Shown here: in pieces, positions 1 through 6,760 of the stretch
Layout: each line of letters begins with the position of its first letter
How positions within the stretch are numbered: the stretch's first letter is position 1
Assembly (NCBI GenBank): GCA_021204285.1
Contig: JAJPZP010000221.1
Coordinates: forward strand, 1-10,504
Length of the DNA: 10,504 bases
From: Lachnospiraceae bacterium
GTDB taxonomy: Bacteria > Bacillota > Clostridia > Lachnospirales > Lachnospiraceae
Direction of reading: 5' to 3'
Translations under genes and position numbers: made by a program
The notes under the pieces: model-generated
Seen by the model: only the letters and a program-made list of their open reading frames with translations
Told to the model about the DNA's origin: nothing
Database searches by the model: none

Positions 1-267
1 GGAAATTACATATCCCACAAAATCCGTGGGCGTCAGCTGTCCACGGATCAGCATGGCAATGGAGCCGGCCGGATTAATATGACAGCCGGAAATATTTCCG
101 ATGCTGTAGGCCATCGCCACGATTACCAGGCCAAAGGCCAGGGCTGTCAGGAGATAGCCGCTGCCTGAAGCACTGTCGCAGCCAACTGCAACCGCCGTCC
201 CGCAGCCGAATGTCACCAGGACACATGTGCCGATTACCTCGGCGATGTACTTTTTGATACTTTTCAT
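1..267 (-). CDS. aqpZ: Aquaporin/glycerol facilitator (MIP family), N-terminal part
   Basis: Membrane channel for water or small neutral solutes. Only the first 89 residues lie in the window; the gene continues past position 1. The translation starts MKSIKKYIAEVIGT, followed by a glycine-rich first membrane helix (about residues 8-30), a second helix (about 38-57) and the pore half-helix with the first NPA box (Asn65-Pro66-Ala67, within GCHINPAGSIAML). The following residues PTDFVGYVIS match the start of the third helix in AqpZ-like proteins. The residue after NPA is Gly, where Val is common. The ATG is preceded by a perfect AGGAGG (276-281, 8 bases away). A promoter-like sequence sits in the short gap after the TPR lipoprotein gene, so it is probably transcribed at least partly on its own. 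Family assignment is secure. Water versus glycerol selectivity cannot be judged because the second NPA box is missing. Confidence 0.9.
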   Translation of the reverse strand, partial: MKSIKKYIAEVIGTCVLVTFGCGTAVAVGCDSASGSGYLLTALAFGLVIVAMAYSIGNISGCHINPAGSIAMLIRGQLTPTDFVGYVIS

Positions 268-291
268 TTGAAAAGCCTCCTTTCTCAAGTC

Positions 292-320
292 CAGTATACC
301 CCCATACTGCGAAAATTCAA
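292..320 (-). promoter_or_regulatory. Candidate aqpZ promoter with overlapping inverted repeat
   Basis: On the minus strand TTGAAT (315-320) and TATACT (293-298) are separated by 16 bases, a good sigma-A match placed 26 bases upstream of the aqpZ ATG. A perfect inverted repeat CAGTAT-N6-ATACTG (292-309) covers the -10 box and could be a repressor operator or part of a short 5' hairpin. The -35 box touches the end of the TPR gene. Promoter activity and regulation are inferred from sequence only. Confidence 0.5.
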
Positions 321-321
321 A

Positions 322-1569
322 TCAATATTTGGTCATAATTATCTTATATATCTTTCCGTCGACCGCCTCTACCTTCAGCACGCCATCCTCCTCATAATAC
401 CAGAAAGCTTCCGTTCCGTCTTCTCCATCGAAAACGTGCAGAACCTTTCCCTGTTCCGTCAGATTCAGATTATAATAACCATCCACACACAACTCCGGAA
501 CATCCTCCAGTCCATACAACTCCAGGGCTTTCGTGTAATCATCCCCCACGCGCAGCGAACCGGCGCACAGAAAATCCGGATTTGCAATATCAACGGTACG
601 TGCTACCGTCTGAGAGACATACAGGGATTCGAAATAAAAATCAATATCTCCTTCTTCATATCCTTCTGCTAGCGTATTCCCGTTTTTCCCATAATAAGAC
701 ATCACGGTGGACAGATGAGACACCCCCTCATAGGTAAAATAAGACAGCTTCACCCCATCCCTGTCTTCATAGGTTTCCGCCACCTCTTCCATCTCTGTAA
801 CTCCCAGCTGCACATCGTCTACCGTATACTGTACTTCGATCTGCTCAACGATATCTGTCAGCTCCGCCTCCAGCACGGTCAGCCACTCCGCCCGAAGCTC
901 CTCCTGCCTGACGTACAGATTTTCATCGCCCGTCTTCTCACAACCATTTTCCAGGACAGCGATTCCTTCTTTATAATTGCCCTGAATGACCAGAAGCTCC
1001 GCCAGCTCCAGATAATAATCCGGCTCCGATGGCGTCAGCTCCATCGCTCTGCCGAACGCAGCTTCCGCCTGCCCGTAATCTTCACTTTCGACATACGTCT
1101 GCCCCAGCCGGACTAAAGCGTTCGTTCCACGCTCAATAATCGTATCACGGGAATCCTCCGGGACAGACTCAGAAAGAACCATCCAGAAATCATACTGCCT
1201 GTCCGCATCATTCAGATTTTCACAGGCTTCTGCGGCAGCATCGACCAGACTGTCCATTTCTTCTTCCGATAATTCAATCTCTGACGTGCTTAAAACTTCA
1301 AAAGCCGCATCGGCTGCAGACACTGCGGACTCATAATCCTGCATTCCTGTATAGGCCTCTATAAGCCCGATATAATCCGAAATTTCCTCCGGGTCAGCCT
1401 CCAGCGCCGCTGTAAATGCCTGGGCGGCGGCCTCGTAATCCTCTTCCTCCAGATATGTCTGTCCCGACTCTGCCTCTCTGACAGCCTGCTGCGCGTTATT
1501 CCCGCTGCAGGCTGTCAGTGAAAACATCAGCAAAAGGACAAGGACTCCGTACTTTTTTTTCACGCTCAT
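322..1569 (-). CDS. TPR-containing secreted lipoprotein, function unknown
   Basis: The N-terminus has a lipoprotein signal peptide: basic MSVKKKYG, a leucine-rich core, and the lipobox LTAC with Cys21 as the lipidated residue, so the mature protein should be anchored outside the membrane. Residues about 27-90 and 150-225 contain tetratricopeptide-like helices, for example TYLEEEDYEAAAQAFTAAL and TYVESEDYGQAEAAFGRAM, which usually serve protein binding. The last 140 or so residues form a separate, probably beta-rich region, including LRVGDDYTKALELYGLE, that I do not recognise. The protein is very acidic. I chose the ATG at 1569 (415 residues); a TTG nine bases upstream at 1578 is also possible, with a GGAG seven bases before it. 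The gene has its own promoter and lies 122 bases after pgcA and 54 bases before aqpZ. No enzymatic motif is visible; a scaffold or assembly role is only a guess. Confidence 0.82.
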   Translation of the reverse strand: MSVKKKYGVLVLLLMFSLTACSGNNAQQAVREAESGQTYLEEEDYEAAAQAFTAALEADPEEISDYIGLIEAYTGMQDYESAVSAADAAFEVLSTSEIELSEEEMDSLVDAAAEACENLNDADRQYDFWMVLSESVPEDSRDTIIERGTNALVRLGQTYVESEDYGQAEAAFGRAMELTPSEPDYYLELAELLVIQGNYKEGIAVLENGCEKTGDENLYVRQEELRAEWLTVLEAELTDIVEQIEVQYTVDDVQLGVTEMEEVAETYEDRDGVKLSYFTYEGVSHLSTVMSYYGKNGNTLAEGYEEGDIDFYFESLYVSQTVARTVDIANPDFLCAGSLRVGDDYTKALELYGLEDVPELCVDGYYNLNLTEQGKVLHVFDGEDGTEAFWYYEEDGVLKVEAVDGKIYKIIMTKY

Positions 1570-1615
1570 CTTTCGCAATCTCCCACTCCGGTTACAAAAT
1601 GCTCTGTCGTTTTTT

Positions 1616-1644
1616 ATATTAACTGTTTTTCATGAAGAAATCAA
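1616..1644 (-). promoter_or_regulatory. Sigma-A promoter of the TPR lipoprotein gene
   Basis: Minus-strand TTGATT (1639-1644) and TAATAT (1616-1621) are separated by exactly 17 bases. Transcription would begin near 1609, giving a leader of about 40 bases before the ATG at 1569. The promoter lies in the gap between the pgcA stop and the lipoprotein gene, showing that the two need not be co-transcribed. No clear intrinsic terminator for pgcA is visible in that gap. Confidence 0.65.
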
Positions 1645-1691
1645 CTATTGTCCGGAGCTGCATAACGAAAAATGACTGTTTGAAGTCCTGC

Positions 1692-3413
1692 TCAGAATCC
1701 GGTGACTGCCCGCTTCAGTCCCTCCAGTGCTTCTGACGCGCTTTTAAGACTGTCCTCCTTCACGCCCATGTAGTACTTTACCTTCGGTTCCGTTCCTGAC
1801 GGGCGCACGCAGCACCACGCGCTGCGCTCCAGTTCAAAGTACAGCACATTCGATTCAGGGAGACCCGTCGGGGTCTTCTTTCCGGTCACCAGATCCTGTC
1901 TTATGCCGGCCTGATAATCGCGCAGCGCCAGAACCTTAAAATCCCCGATCTGCCGCGGCGGATCGCTCCGCATATCCGCCAGGATCCTCCGGATCTTCTC
2001 CGCACCGTCAATGCCCTTCATCGTAACTGACACCAGGTCTTCCTTATAATAGCCGTATTTCTCATAAATACGCAGCATCTGATCCCAAAGTGTCAAACCC
2101 TTTTCCTTATAATAAGCCGCAGCTTCACAGAGCTCCATGACCGCCACGACTGCGTCCTTATCCCTGGCGTGTGTTCAGACCAGGCAGCCGTAGCTCTCCT
2201 CATATCCGAAAAGATAGGTATGGGAACCGCTCTCCTCAAAAAATTTAATCTGCTCACCGATATATTTGAATCCCGTCAGCACCTCGATGAGCTCCACTCC
2301 ATACTCTCTGGAAATCTCATCCGCCATATCAGAGGAAACGATGGTCTTCACCAGCGCGCCGTTCCCCGGAATCTTTCCCTGCTCCCGAAGTGCCGAGAGT
2401 TCATACTCCGCGATCAGGAGTCCGGACATATTGCCTGTAAACGGCATATACGCTCCACTCTTCGTATCCTTCGCGTAGACGCCCAGGCGATCTGCATCCG
2501 GGTCAGTGGCAAGCACCAGATCCGCATCCGTCTCCTTCGCCAGAGCGAGCGCCAGAGCAAAGGCTTCCGGATCCTCCGGATTCGGATAAGGCACGGTGGG
2601 AAAATCTCCGTCGGGAAGCTCCTGCTGCGGCACCACCCATACCTGTGTAAAGCCAAGCTCTCGCAGCACACGGCGCACCGGCAGATTTCCGGTTCCGTGC
2701 AGCGGCGTGTAGACAATCTTCAGGCTGTCTGCCATGCGCCGGATCGCGTCCGGATTACGCACAAGTTTTTTCAGCTCCTCCATATAGCGACGGTCCATCT
2801 CCTCCCCGATTACATGAAACAGCCTCGCCTCCTCAGCCTCTTCACGTCCCATCATGCGAATCGACGCAAAATCAGTCACTGCGTTCACCTCGTCAATGAT
2901 CTCCCGGTCCCGCAGCGCGGTAATCTGCGCACCGTCCTCCCAGTACACCTTATAGTCATTGTACTCCGGCGGATTGTGGCTGGCTGTCACAACGATGCCC
3001 GCGATGCAATGCAGTTCACGAAGCACGAAGGACAACTCCGGCGTGGGTCTGAGCGTCTCAAAGCGATAGGTACGAATTCCATTGGCATTGAGACAAAGAG
3101 CGGCCTTTTCTGAGAATTCCACAGACATCCTGCGGGAATCAAAAGCGATCGCCACTCCCTTCTCCTCACCGCCCTGCTTTTTGATGTAATTGGCGAGCCC
3201 CTGCGTCGCCTTCGTCACGGTGTACACATTCATCCGGTTTGTCCCTGCCCCGATCACACCGCGCAGACCGCCGGTTCCAAAAGAAAGATCCTGATAAAAA
3301 CGATCTTCAATCTCCCTCTCATCCCCGGCAATTGCCAGAAGCTCTGCTCTTGTCTCCTCATCAAAAATCGGATCACTGCACCACTGCTCATATTTCTCTC
3401 TGTATCCCATCAT
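1692..3413 (-). pseudogene. pgcA: Phosphoglucomutase/phosphomannomutase interrupted by one in-frame TGA
   Basis: Alpha-D-phosphohexomutase, which interconverts hexose 1-phosphates and 6-phosphates through a phosphoserine. All four active-site elements are readable: phosphoserine loop TASHNP (Ser145), metal loop DPDADR (304-309), sugar loop GYEESYG (403-409) and phosphate-binding RPSGTEPK (about 537-544). Reading straight through gives 573 codons, the usual size for clostridial members. Codon 413 is TGA (2175-2177) where the family has Gly in a GTHARDKDA-like stretch. The frame is unchanged: the next codons read THARDKDAV and continue to the normal end. A single base change (GGA to TGA) explains it. 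As written, the product would stop after 412 residues, losing most of the C-terminal phosphate-binding domain. Start: ATG ATG at 3408-3413 behind GGAAGGAG; the second ATG (3410) has the better spacing. Alternatives are a sequencing error, a recent nonsense mutation or read-through. The family call is very secure; the inactivation is not. Confidence 0.88.
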
Positions 3414-3472
3414 AGACTCCTTCCCTGGTATAGCATAACTACACTCCTCAGGCTTATTTTTTACTGGTTTTC

Positions 3473-3501
3473 ATTATAGAGCTCTCCAGGGGGCAAGTCA
3501 A
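3473..3501 (-). promoter_or_regulatory. Strong sigma-A promoter of pgcA
   Basis: Minus-strand TTGACT (3496-3501) and a perfect TATAAT (3473-3478) are separated by 17 bases. Transcription should start near 3466, giving a leader of about 50 bases with GGAAGGAG just before the start codons. The box lies in the 128-base gap after the DUF3298 lipoprotein gene, so pgcA has its own promoter. No terminator hairpin is obvious in this gap. Confidence 0.75.
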
Positions 3502-3541
3502 ACCCTCCTTCATGGCTGCAGATCAGAGAAAATACAGAAGA

Positions 3542-5119
3542 TCAGCCGGCATAGGGAAGCATTTCAAAATACTCATACTCCGACACCCCGTCGATGTAGA
3601 GTGTCCACGCATCCTCTCCGTCACCGCGCACATAAGAGAGGCTGCCTGTCTCGCCGCTCTCCTCGTCGCGGTAATACGCTGTCCCGGCATTGTCGGAACC
3701 CGTGATGCGAATGCGCGTTCCCACCGGCAGCGTTGTCTCCTCTCCATCCGCCGTAACCGGCAGCTCCCGCGCTACAGTCAGCACACGCCAGGCGTAACGG
3801 TCGGAACGAATCGCAAAGATATCCTCCGTCTGCATGAGTTCTCCGCTCTCCCCGATCACATAATCCATGTAGGCATAGTAGGTTCCCAGCACATCCAGAT
3901 GGACGCGCAGCGTCAGGACTTCCGCTCCAACCGTCCCGTTCTGCAGGCTCACATTCTCGAGACGGCTGCGCAGCACAGGGCTGCCGTCCGTGATCTCGCA
4001 GAGGAAACAGACATAATCGTCCGACGCATAGTCGGCGTCAAACAGCACAAAGCTGCGATCGTCGGACAAGCGAAGCAGATACGCGTCGCCGAAGCTGCCG
4101 AATTCGCCCGCCTCCAGCGATTCCCCGTTCAGACTCAGAGATACCGGCGCCATCCCGTAGTCCTCGTCCACAGGCATATCAATACGAAGCGTCCCCAGAT
4201 CCGTCTCCACATCCGCATTTGCGGAAAATCTTCCTGCGCCCACGCCATTCATTCCGGAATAGGTTTCCTTCATATATGCGCCGAATTCATCATAAGGACA
4301 ACACACAAAGGCCGCACCCATGGCATAGGGACCTACTTCGTAGGGGTCAAATATAAAGGTAATGCCCTCCGCGTCCAGATACCAGTCCGGCTCTGCCTCC
4401 CACATGGCCGCAACCGTCTCCTCATAGTCCTCGAAGAGCTCGTCCCCATGATCCGCCGCGAGCTTCTCCACAATCCACTGCTGTGCTGCGTCCTGAAAAC
4501 CATCTTCATCCGTCAGGATATCAGAAAGTGTCAGAATTTCTCCGCTCTGCGCGTCGAAGGTCACACCGGTATAGCCGGAATTTCCATGCGCGCCACCGAT
4601 GTAGGCATAACTCAGAATCGTGAGGCTCACGACGCTCTCGTCCACGCGGCAGAGCTCCGCCTCCCGCCACGCGTCATAATAATAACTGTCCGCATCCCAC
4701 TCTGTATACGCGGCCTCCTCCGCAGCATAGCCGGAAAGCTCCTCGCAACTCTCCCAAAGTTCTTCCGTCTGCTCCTCATTCCATTCGGTTACAGCCTCGC
4801 TGAGAGTCTCGTAGCTCTCCCCGCTGACAGAAATGCTGTCATTTTCCACGTGCATGAGCCAGCGTGCACCGTCCTCGCTGTACCAGTCCCTGTCGTTCGT
4901 CTCGATTTCCACACGTGGAGCTTCATTCTCCGAAAATTCCTCCGCCTGTGATGTCTCCGCCGACTGTTCCTGTACACTTTCCTCTGCAGAGAATTCTTTC
5001 ACGTCAGTCTTTATGGTCTCTTCCCCGGAAATATCCTGATCCGCCGTACCCGCGCAACCCATAAGCAGCGCACAGGCCAGCGCCAGCCCTATGGAAATTT
5101 TTCTGTATTTCATACCCAT
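3542..5119 (-). CDS. Lipoprotein with RsiV/PdaC-like DUF4163 and DUF3298 regions
   Basis: Predicted exported lipoprotein of 525 residues. It has a basic start (MGMKYRK), a hydrophobic core and the lipobox LLMGC (Cys22), followed by a low-complexity acidic linker to about residue 65. Residues about 75-140 resemble DUF4163, and about 155-285 resemble DUF3298, with YAYIGGAHGNSGYTG (171-185) and FIFDPYEVGPYAMGA (255-269) as the characteristic segments. This pair is known from the extracellular parts of the anti-sigma factor RsiV, which binds lysozyme, and of the deacetylase PdaC; neither the RsiV membrane anchor nor a deacetylase domain is present here. The remaining C-terminal 240 residues are beta-rich, with a possible SH3-like stretch near 445-495. 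The first in-frame ATG (5143) lacks a ribosome site; ATG at 5119 or 5113 follows AGAGGAAACGGGTGG. A role in sensing or binding cell-wall glycans is inferred, not shown. Confidence 0.8.
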   Translation of the reverse strand: MGMKYRKISIGLALACALLMGCAGTADQDISGEETIKTDVKEFSAEESVQEQSAETSQAEEFSENEAPRVEIETNDRDWYSEDGARWLMHVENDSISVSGESYETLSEAVTEWNEEQTEELWESCEELSGYAAEEAAYTEWDADSYYYDAWREAELCRVDESVVSLTILSYAYIGGAHGNSGYTGVTFDAQSGEILTLSDILTDEDGFQDAAQQWIVEKLAADHGDELFEDYEETVAAMWEAEPDWYLDAEGITFIFDPYEVGPYAMGAAFVCCPYDEFGAYMKETYSGMNGVGAGRFSANADVETDLGTLRIDMPVDEDYGMAPVSLSLNGESLEAGEFGSFGDAYLLRLSDDRSFVLFDADYASDDYVCFLCEITDGSPVLRSRLENVSLQNGTVGAEVLTLRVHLDVLGTYYAYMDYVIGESGELMQTEDIFAIRSDRYAWRVLTVARELPVTADGEETTLPVGTRIRITGSDNAGTAYYRDEESGETGSLSYVRGDGEDAWTLYIDGVSEYEYFEMLPYAG

Positions 5120-5183
5120 CCACCCGTTTCCTCTCTTATTCATATTCAGAATGATTGATTTTAAGGCTGATTCCTATATGCCT

Positions 5184-5206
5184 GCTGAGCGTCATTGGCG
5201 CTCAGC
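5184..5206. other. Perfect 8-bp hairpin in the lipoprotein leader
   Basis: GCTGAGCG (5184-5191) and CGCTCAGC (5199-5206) form a perfect stem around a seven-base loop, about 65 bases upstream of the chosen lipoprotein start. A second copy of half the stem, GGCTGA at 5165-5170, can pair instead with TCAGCC at 5202-5207, so two exclusive foldings exist. On the plus strand the stem is followed by a T-rich run (TTTCCTTTCGTTTCG), but no plus-strand gene lies upstream for it to terminate. It may be a leader regulatory element of the minus-strand gene. Confidence 0.5.
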
Positions 5207-5232
5207 CGCCTTTCCTTTCGTTTCGAATACAA

Positions 5233-5266
5233 TAAAAAACAGCTCCACGGCGTGCCTGTATGGAGC
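5233..5266 (-). terminator. Intrinsic terminator after the SEDS gene or in the lipoprotein leader
   Basis: Read on the minus strand, GCTCCA (5261-5266) pairs with TGGAGC (5242-5247) around a 13-base loop, followed by TG and six T residues (5233-5238). This is the only hairpin with a proper U-tract downstream of the SEDS stop at 5391. It either ends the padR-SEDS transcript or, if the lipoprotein promoter lies near 5282, acts as an attenuator. A competing stem GGCGT (5268-5272) with ACGCC (5249-5253) overlaps it. Confidence 0.6.
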
Positions 5267-5281
5267 GACGCCTGTGAAGCC

Positions 5282-5287
5282 ATTGTA
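5282..5287 (-). promoter_or_regulatory. Candidate extended -10 promoter for the lipoprotein gene
   Basis: On the minus strand TGC-TACAAT (TACAAT at 5282-5287) fits an extended -10 element. No good -35 box is present; the inverted repeat AGATTC-N8-GAATCT (5292-5311) fills the spacer and -35 area and may be an operator. Transcription from here would give a leader of about 155 bases carrying both hairpins described above. The call is weak because a single box of this kind occurs by chance. Confidence 0.35.
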
Positions 5288-5340
5288 GCACAGATTCAGA
5301 CTACAGAATCTTAAGTTTTCTGAAATTCACCTTCGGTTTA

Positions 5341-5357
5341 ATGTCTGTCCCAGACAT
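5341..5357. repeat. Perfect palindrome ATGTCTG-N3-CAGACAT
   Basis: A 7-bp perfect inverted repeat with a three-base centre, starting 34 bases past the SEDS stop. It lies directly downstream of a consensus TTGACA on the minus strand (5357-5362), but only a poor -10 match (TAAACC) follows at the right distance. It could be an operator, a 3' stabilising hairpin or a weak terminator without a U-tract. Confidence 0.45.
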
Positions 5358-5390
5358 GTCAAACTTTGCGATTTTCTCCGGATGCAGCCT

Positions 5391-6758
5391 TTACTTTGCT
5401 TCCCCTGCCATAAAACGAACCGTGGAAACAGGTCGGGCCTGCCCTGCCTCCGCCCGCTGCCCCGGCAGGATGTCCTTGTAGCGGTACACGCTGAGAACCA
5501 GCCCGAGCAGAATATAGGAGCAGACCACGTTGCTGCCGCCCTGCGAAAAGAAGGGCAGCACTGTGCTCATCACCGGGGAGAGCCCCAGCGTCATGGCCAG
5601 TGTCAACAGCGTCTCGAAGAGAAAGACGACGCCGCAGCTGAGTCCTAAGATCATGCCGAGCTGGTTTCTCTGCCGCAGCGCGGTGCGGAACACGCGTCCG
5701 ATCAGCGAGAGCAGAAAGAACACGACCGCCACCGCGATCACAAGGCCGCAGGTCCAGGCGATGCTGACCAGGATATACTCGCTGTTCGCGCCGGGCAGTG
5801 TGTCGTAGAGCTCCCCGCCTCCGCGCAGGCCAACGAGGCTGCTTTCCGTCAGAAACTGCCTGGCCACCTGCTCCGTGTAGGCCGTCTCTGATGAGCCGGA
5901 GACAAAGGCCGCGAGACGCGCCATCTGGTAAGAAGTCAGCCCGTCGCTTACCCCCAGAAAGAGAATCCCTGCGGATGGCAGCAGCACCGCGACGCCGCCA
6001 AGAAAGGCAAGCACCTTCTTTTTCGCCACCGCATACCAGCCCTTCCCGATCGCAAAGGCCAGTACCGCCGCGAGCATCAGTCCGAAGATCGCCGCACGAC
6101 TGAAATACGTAAGCTGCAGCATCAGCAGAACCGGGACCGCCAGCCACAGAAGGATTTTCCATAAGCAACGGTATCCCTGTCCGCGATAACGGTACAGCAC
6201 CGCGCCGAAAAGCGGCACATAGAGCACGGCGAGAGCGCTCAGTGGAATATAGAAGAATCCCAAGCCAAGGCCGATCACGCTCCCGTTCATCCGGATCCCC
6301 AGGGGAAGGGCAAGCGCCAGCAGAAGAAGTACGACTCCCGCCGCCTGCCTGCCGTATTTCGCAAGGACGCTGTAGTCGAGCCGGTAGATCAGCAACATCA
6401 GTGCAAAGCCCGTCACCGTGAAAAGGATATGTCGCAGGGCGAGCGAATTGCCGAGGGAATATTCCTGCGACAGTAATAACTGTGCCGCGATGCTGAGCAG
6501 ACTCAGGATCCCGACAATTCCGAGTGAATGCCAGTCCGTCCGCGGCCGGTGAACACCATCCAGCGCGACGCCCGCCTCCACCGGGTCACCCATCTCGCGC
6601 ACCGCCCTTTCGAGCGCCTCTTCCGGAAACATGCCCTCCGCCTCGTAGGCCTCCGCCTGGTCGCGGATATGCGCCTCCATCTCTTCGCGTACGAAATCGC
6701 GCACTCTGACGCAGCGGATCTGCTCCGTGACCGCGTCGAGATATTCCTTCATCTGCAT
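5391..6758 (-). CDS. HAAS-domain / FtsW-RodA-SpoVE (SEDS) fusion membrane protein
   Basis: Predicted 455-residue membrane protein. Residues 1 to about 60 are soluble and helical (EEMEAHIRDQAEAYEAEG, then ALERAVREMGDPVEAG), matching the HAAS/DUF1700-type domain that often pairs with PadR regulators. About ten hydrophobic helices follow. The distal half carries SEDS signatures: LTSYQMARLAAFVSG resembles the YQxxRxxxFL segment, and LPFFSQGGSNVVCSYILLGL matches the conserved LPFxSxGGS near the C-terminus. SEDS proteins polymerise peptidoglycan glycan strands from lipid II. The segment equivalent to the catalytic TDFIF of RodA/FtsW reads SEYIL here, with Glu327 in place of Asp, and the usual following EExG reads WTCG, so polymerase activity is uncertain. 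Start: ATG at 6758 has GGAGG seven bases upstream, inside the end of padR; a GTG at 6764 overlaps the padR stop but is too close to that site. Translation is probably coupled to padR. Confidence 0.82.
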   Translation of the reverse strand: MQMKEYLDAVTEQIRCVRVRDFVREEMEAHIRDQAEAYEAEGMFPEEALERAVREMGDPVEAGVALDGVHRPRTDWHSLGIVGILSLLSIAAQLLLSQEYSLGNSLALRHILFTVTGFALMLLIYRLDYSVLAKYGRQAAGVVLLLLALALPLGIRMNGSVIGLGLGFFYIPLSALAVLYVPLFGAVLYRYRGQGYRCLWKILLWLAVPVLLMLQLTYFSRAAIFGLMLAAVLAFAIGKGWYAVAKKKVLAFLGGVAVLLPSAGILFLGVSDGLTSYQMARLAAFVSGSSETAYTEQVARQFLTESSLVGLRGGGELYDTLPGANSEYILVSIAWTCGLVIAVAVVFFLLSLIGRVFRTALRQRNQLGMILGLSCGVVFLFETLLTLAMTLGLSPVMSTVLPFFSQGGSNVVCSYILLGLVLSVYRYKDILPGQRAEAGQARPVSTVRFMAGEAK

Positions 6759-6760
6759 CG

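Noticed and set aside
292..309. CsoR copper operator upstream of aqpZ
   Set aside because: Only one C-rich half-site is present; the second G-rich half required for the palindrome is missing.
2175..2177. TGA read as glycine through an alternative genetic code (as in Absconditabacteria/Gracilibacteria)
   Set aside because: The replaced residue is indeed Gly, but several genes here end in TGA at their natural C-terminus, including this gene (1692-1694), the aminotransferase, padR, the MFS and both lipoprotein genes.
2130..2177. TGA as selenocysteine codon
   Set aside because: The family has Gly at this site, not a redox Cys, the catalytic residue is a Ser elsewhere, and no convincing SECIS hairpin follows the codon.
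2169..3113. Plus-strand open frame of 314 codons
   Set aside because: Antisense shadow of the phosphohexomutase gene; the minus-strand reading contains all active-site motifs.
3512..4951. Long plus-strand open frame of 479 codons
   Set aside because: It lies opposite the DUF3298 lipoprotein gene, has no ribosome site, and its product is rich in His, Arg and Ile with no recognisable domain, as expected for an antisense shadow.
5120..5143. Upstream in-frame ATG (5143) as start of the DUF3298 lipoprotein
   Set aside because: No ribosome site precedes it, it would add eight residues before the signal peptide, and better-supported ATGs follow at 5119 and 5113.
5359..6168. Minus-strand open frame of 269 codons overlapping the SEDS gene
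   Set aside because: Out-of-frame shadow: product is Gly/Arg/Ala-rich and featureless, while the other frame gives membrane helices and SEDS motifs.
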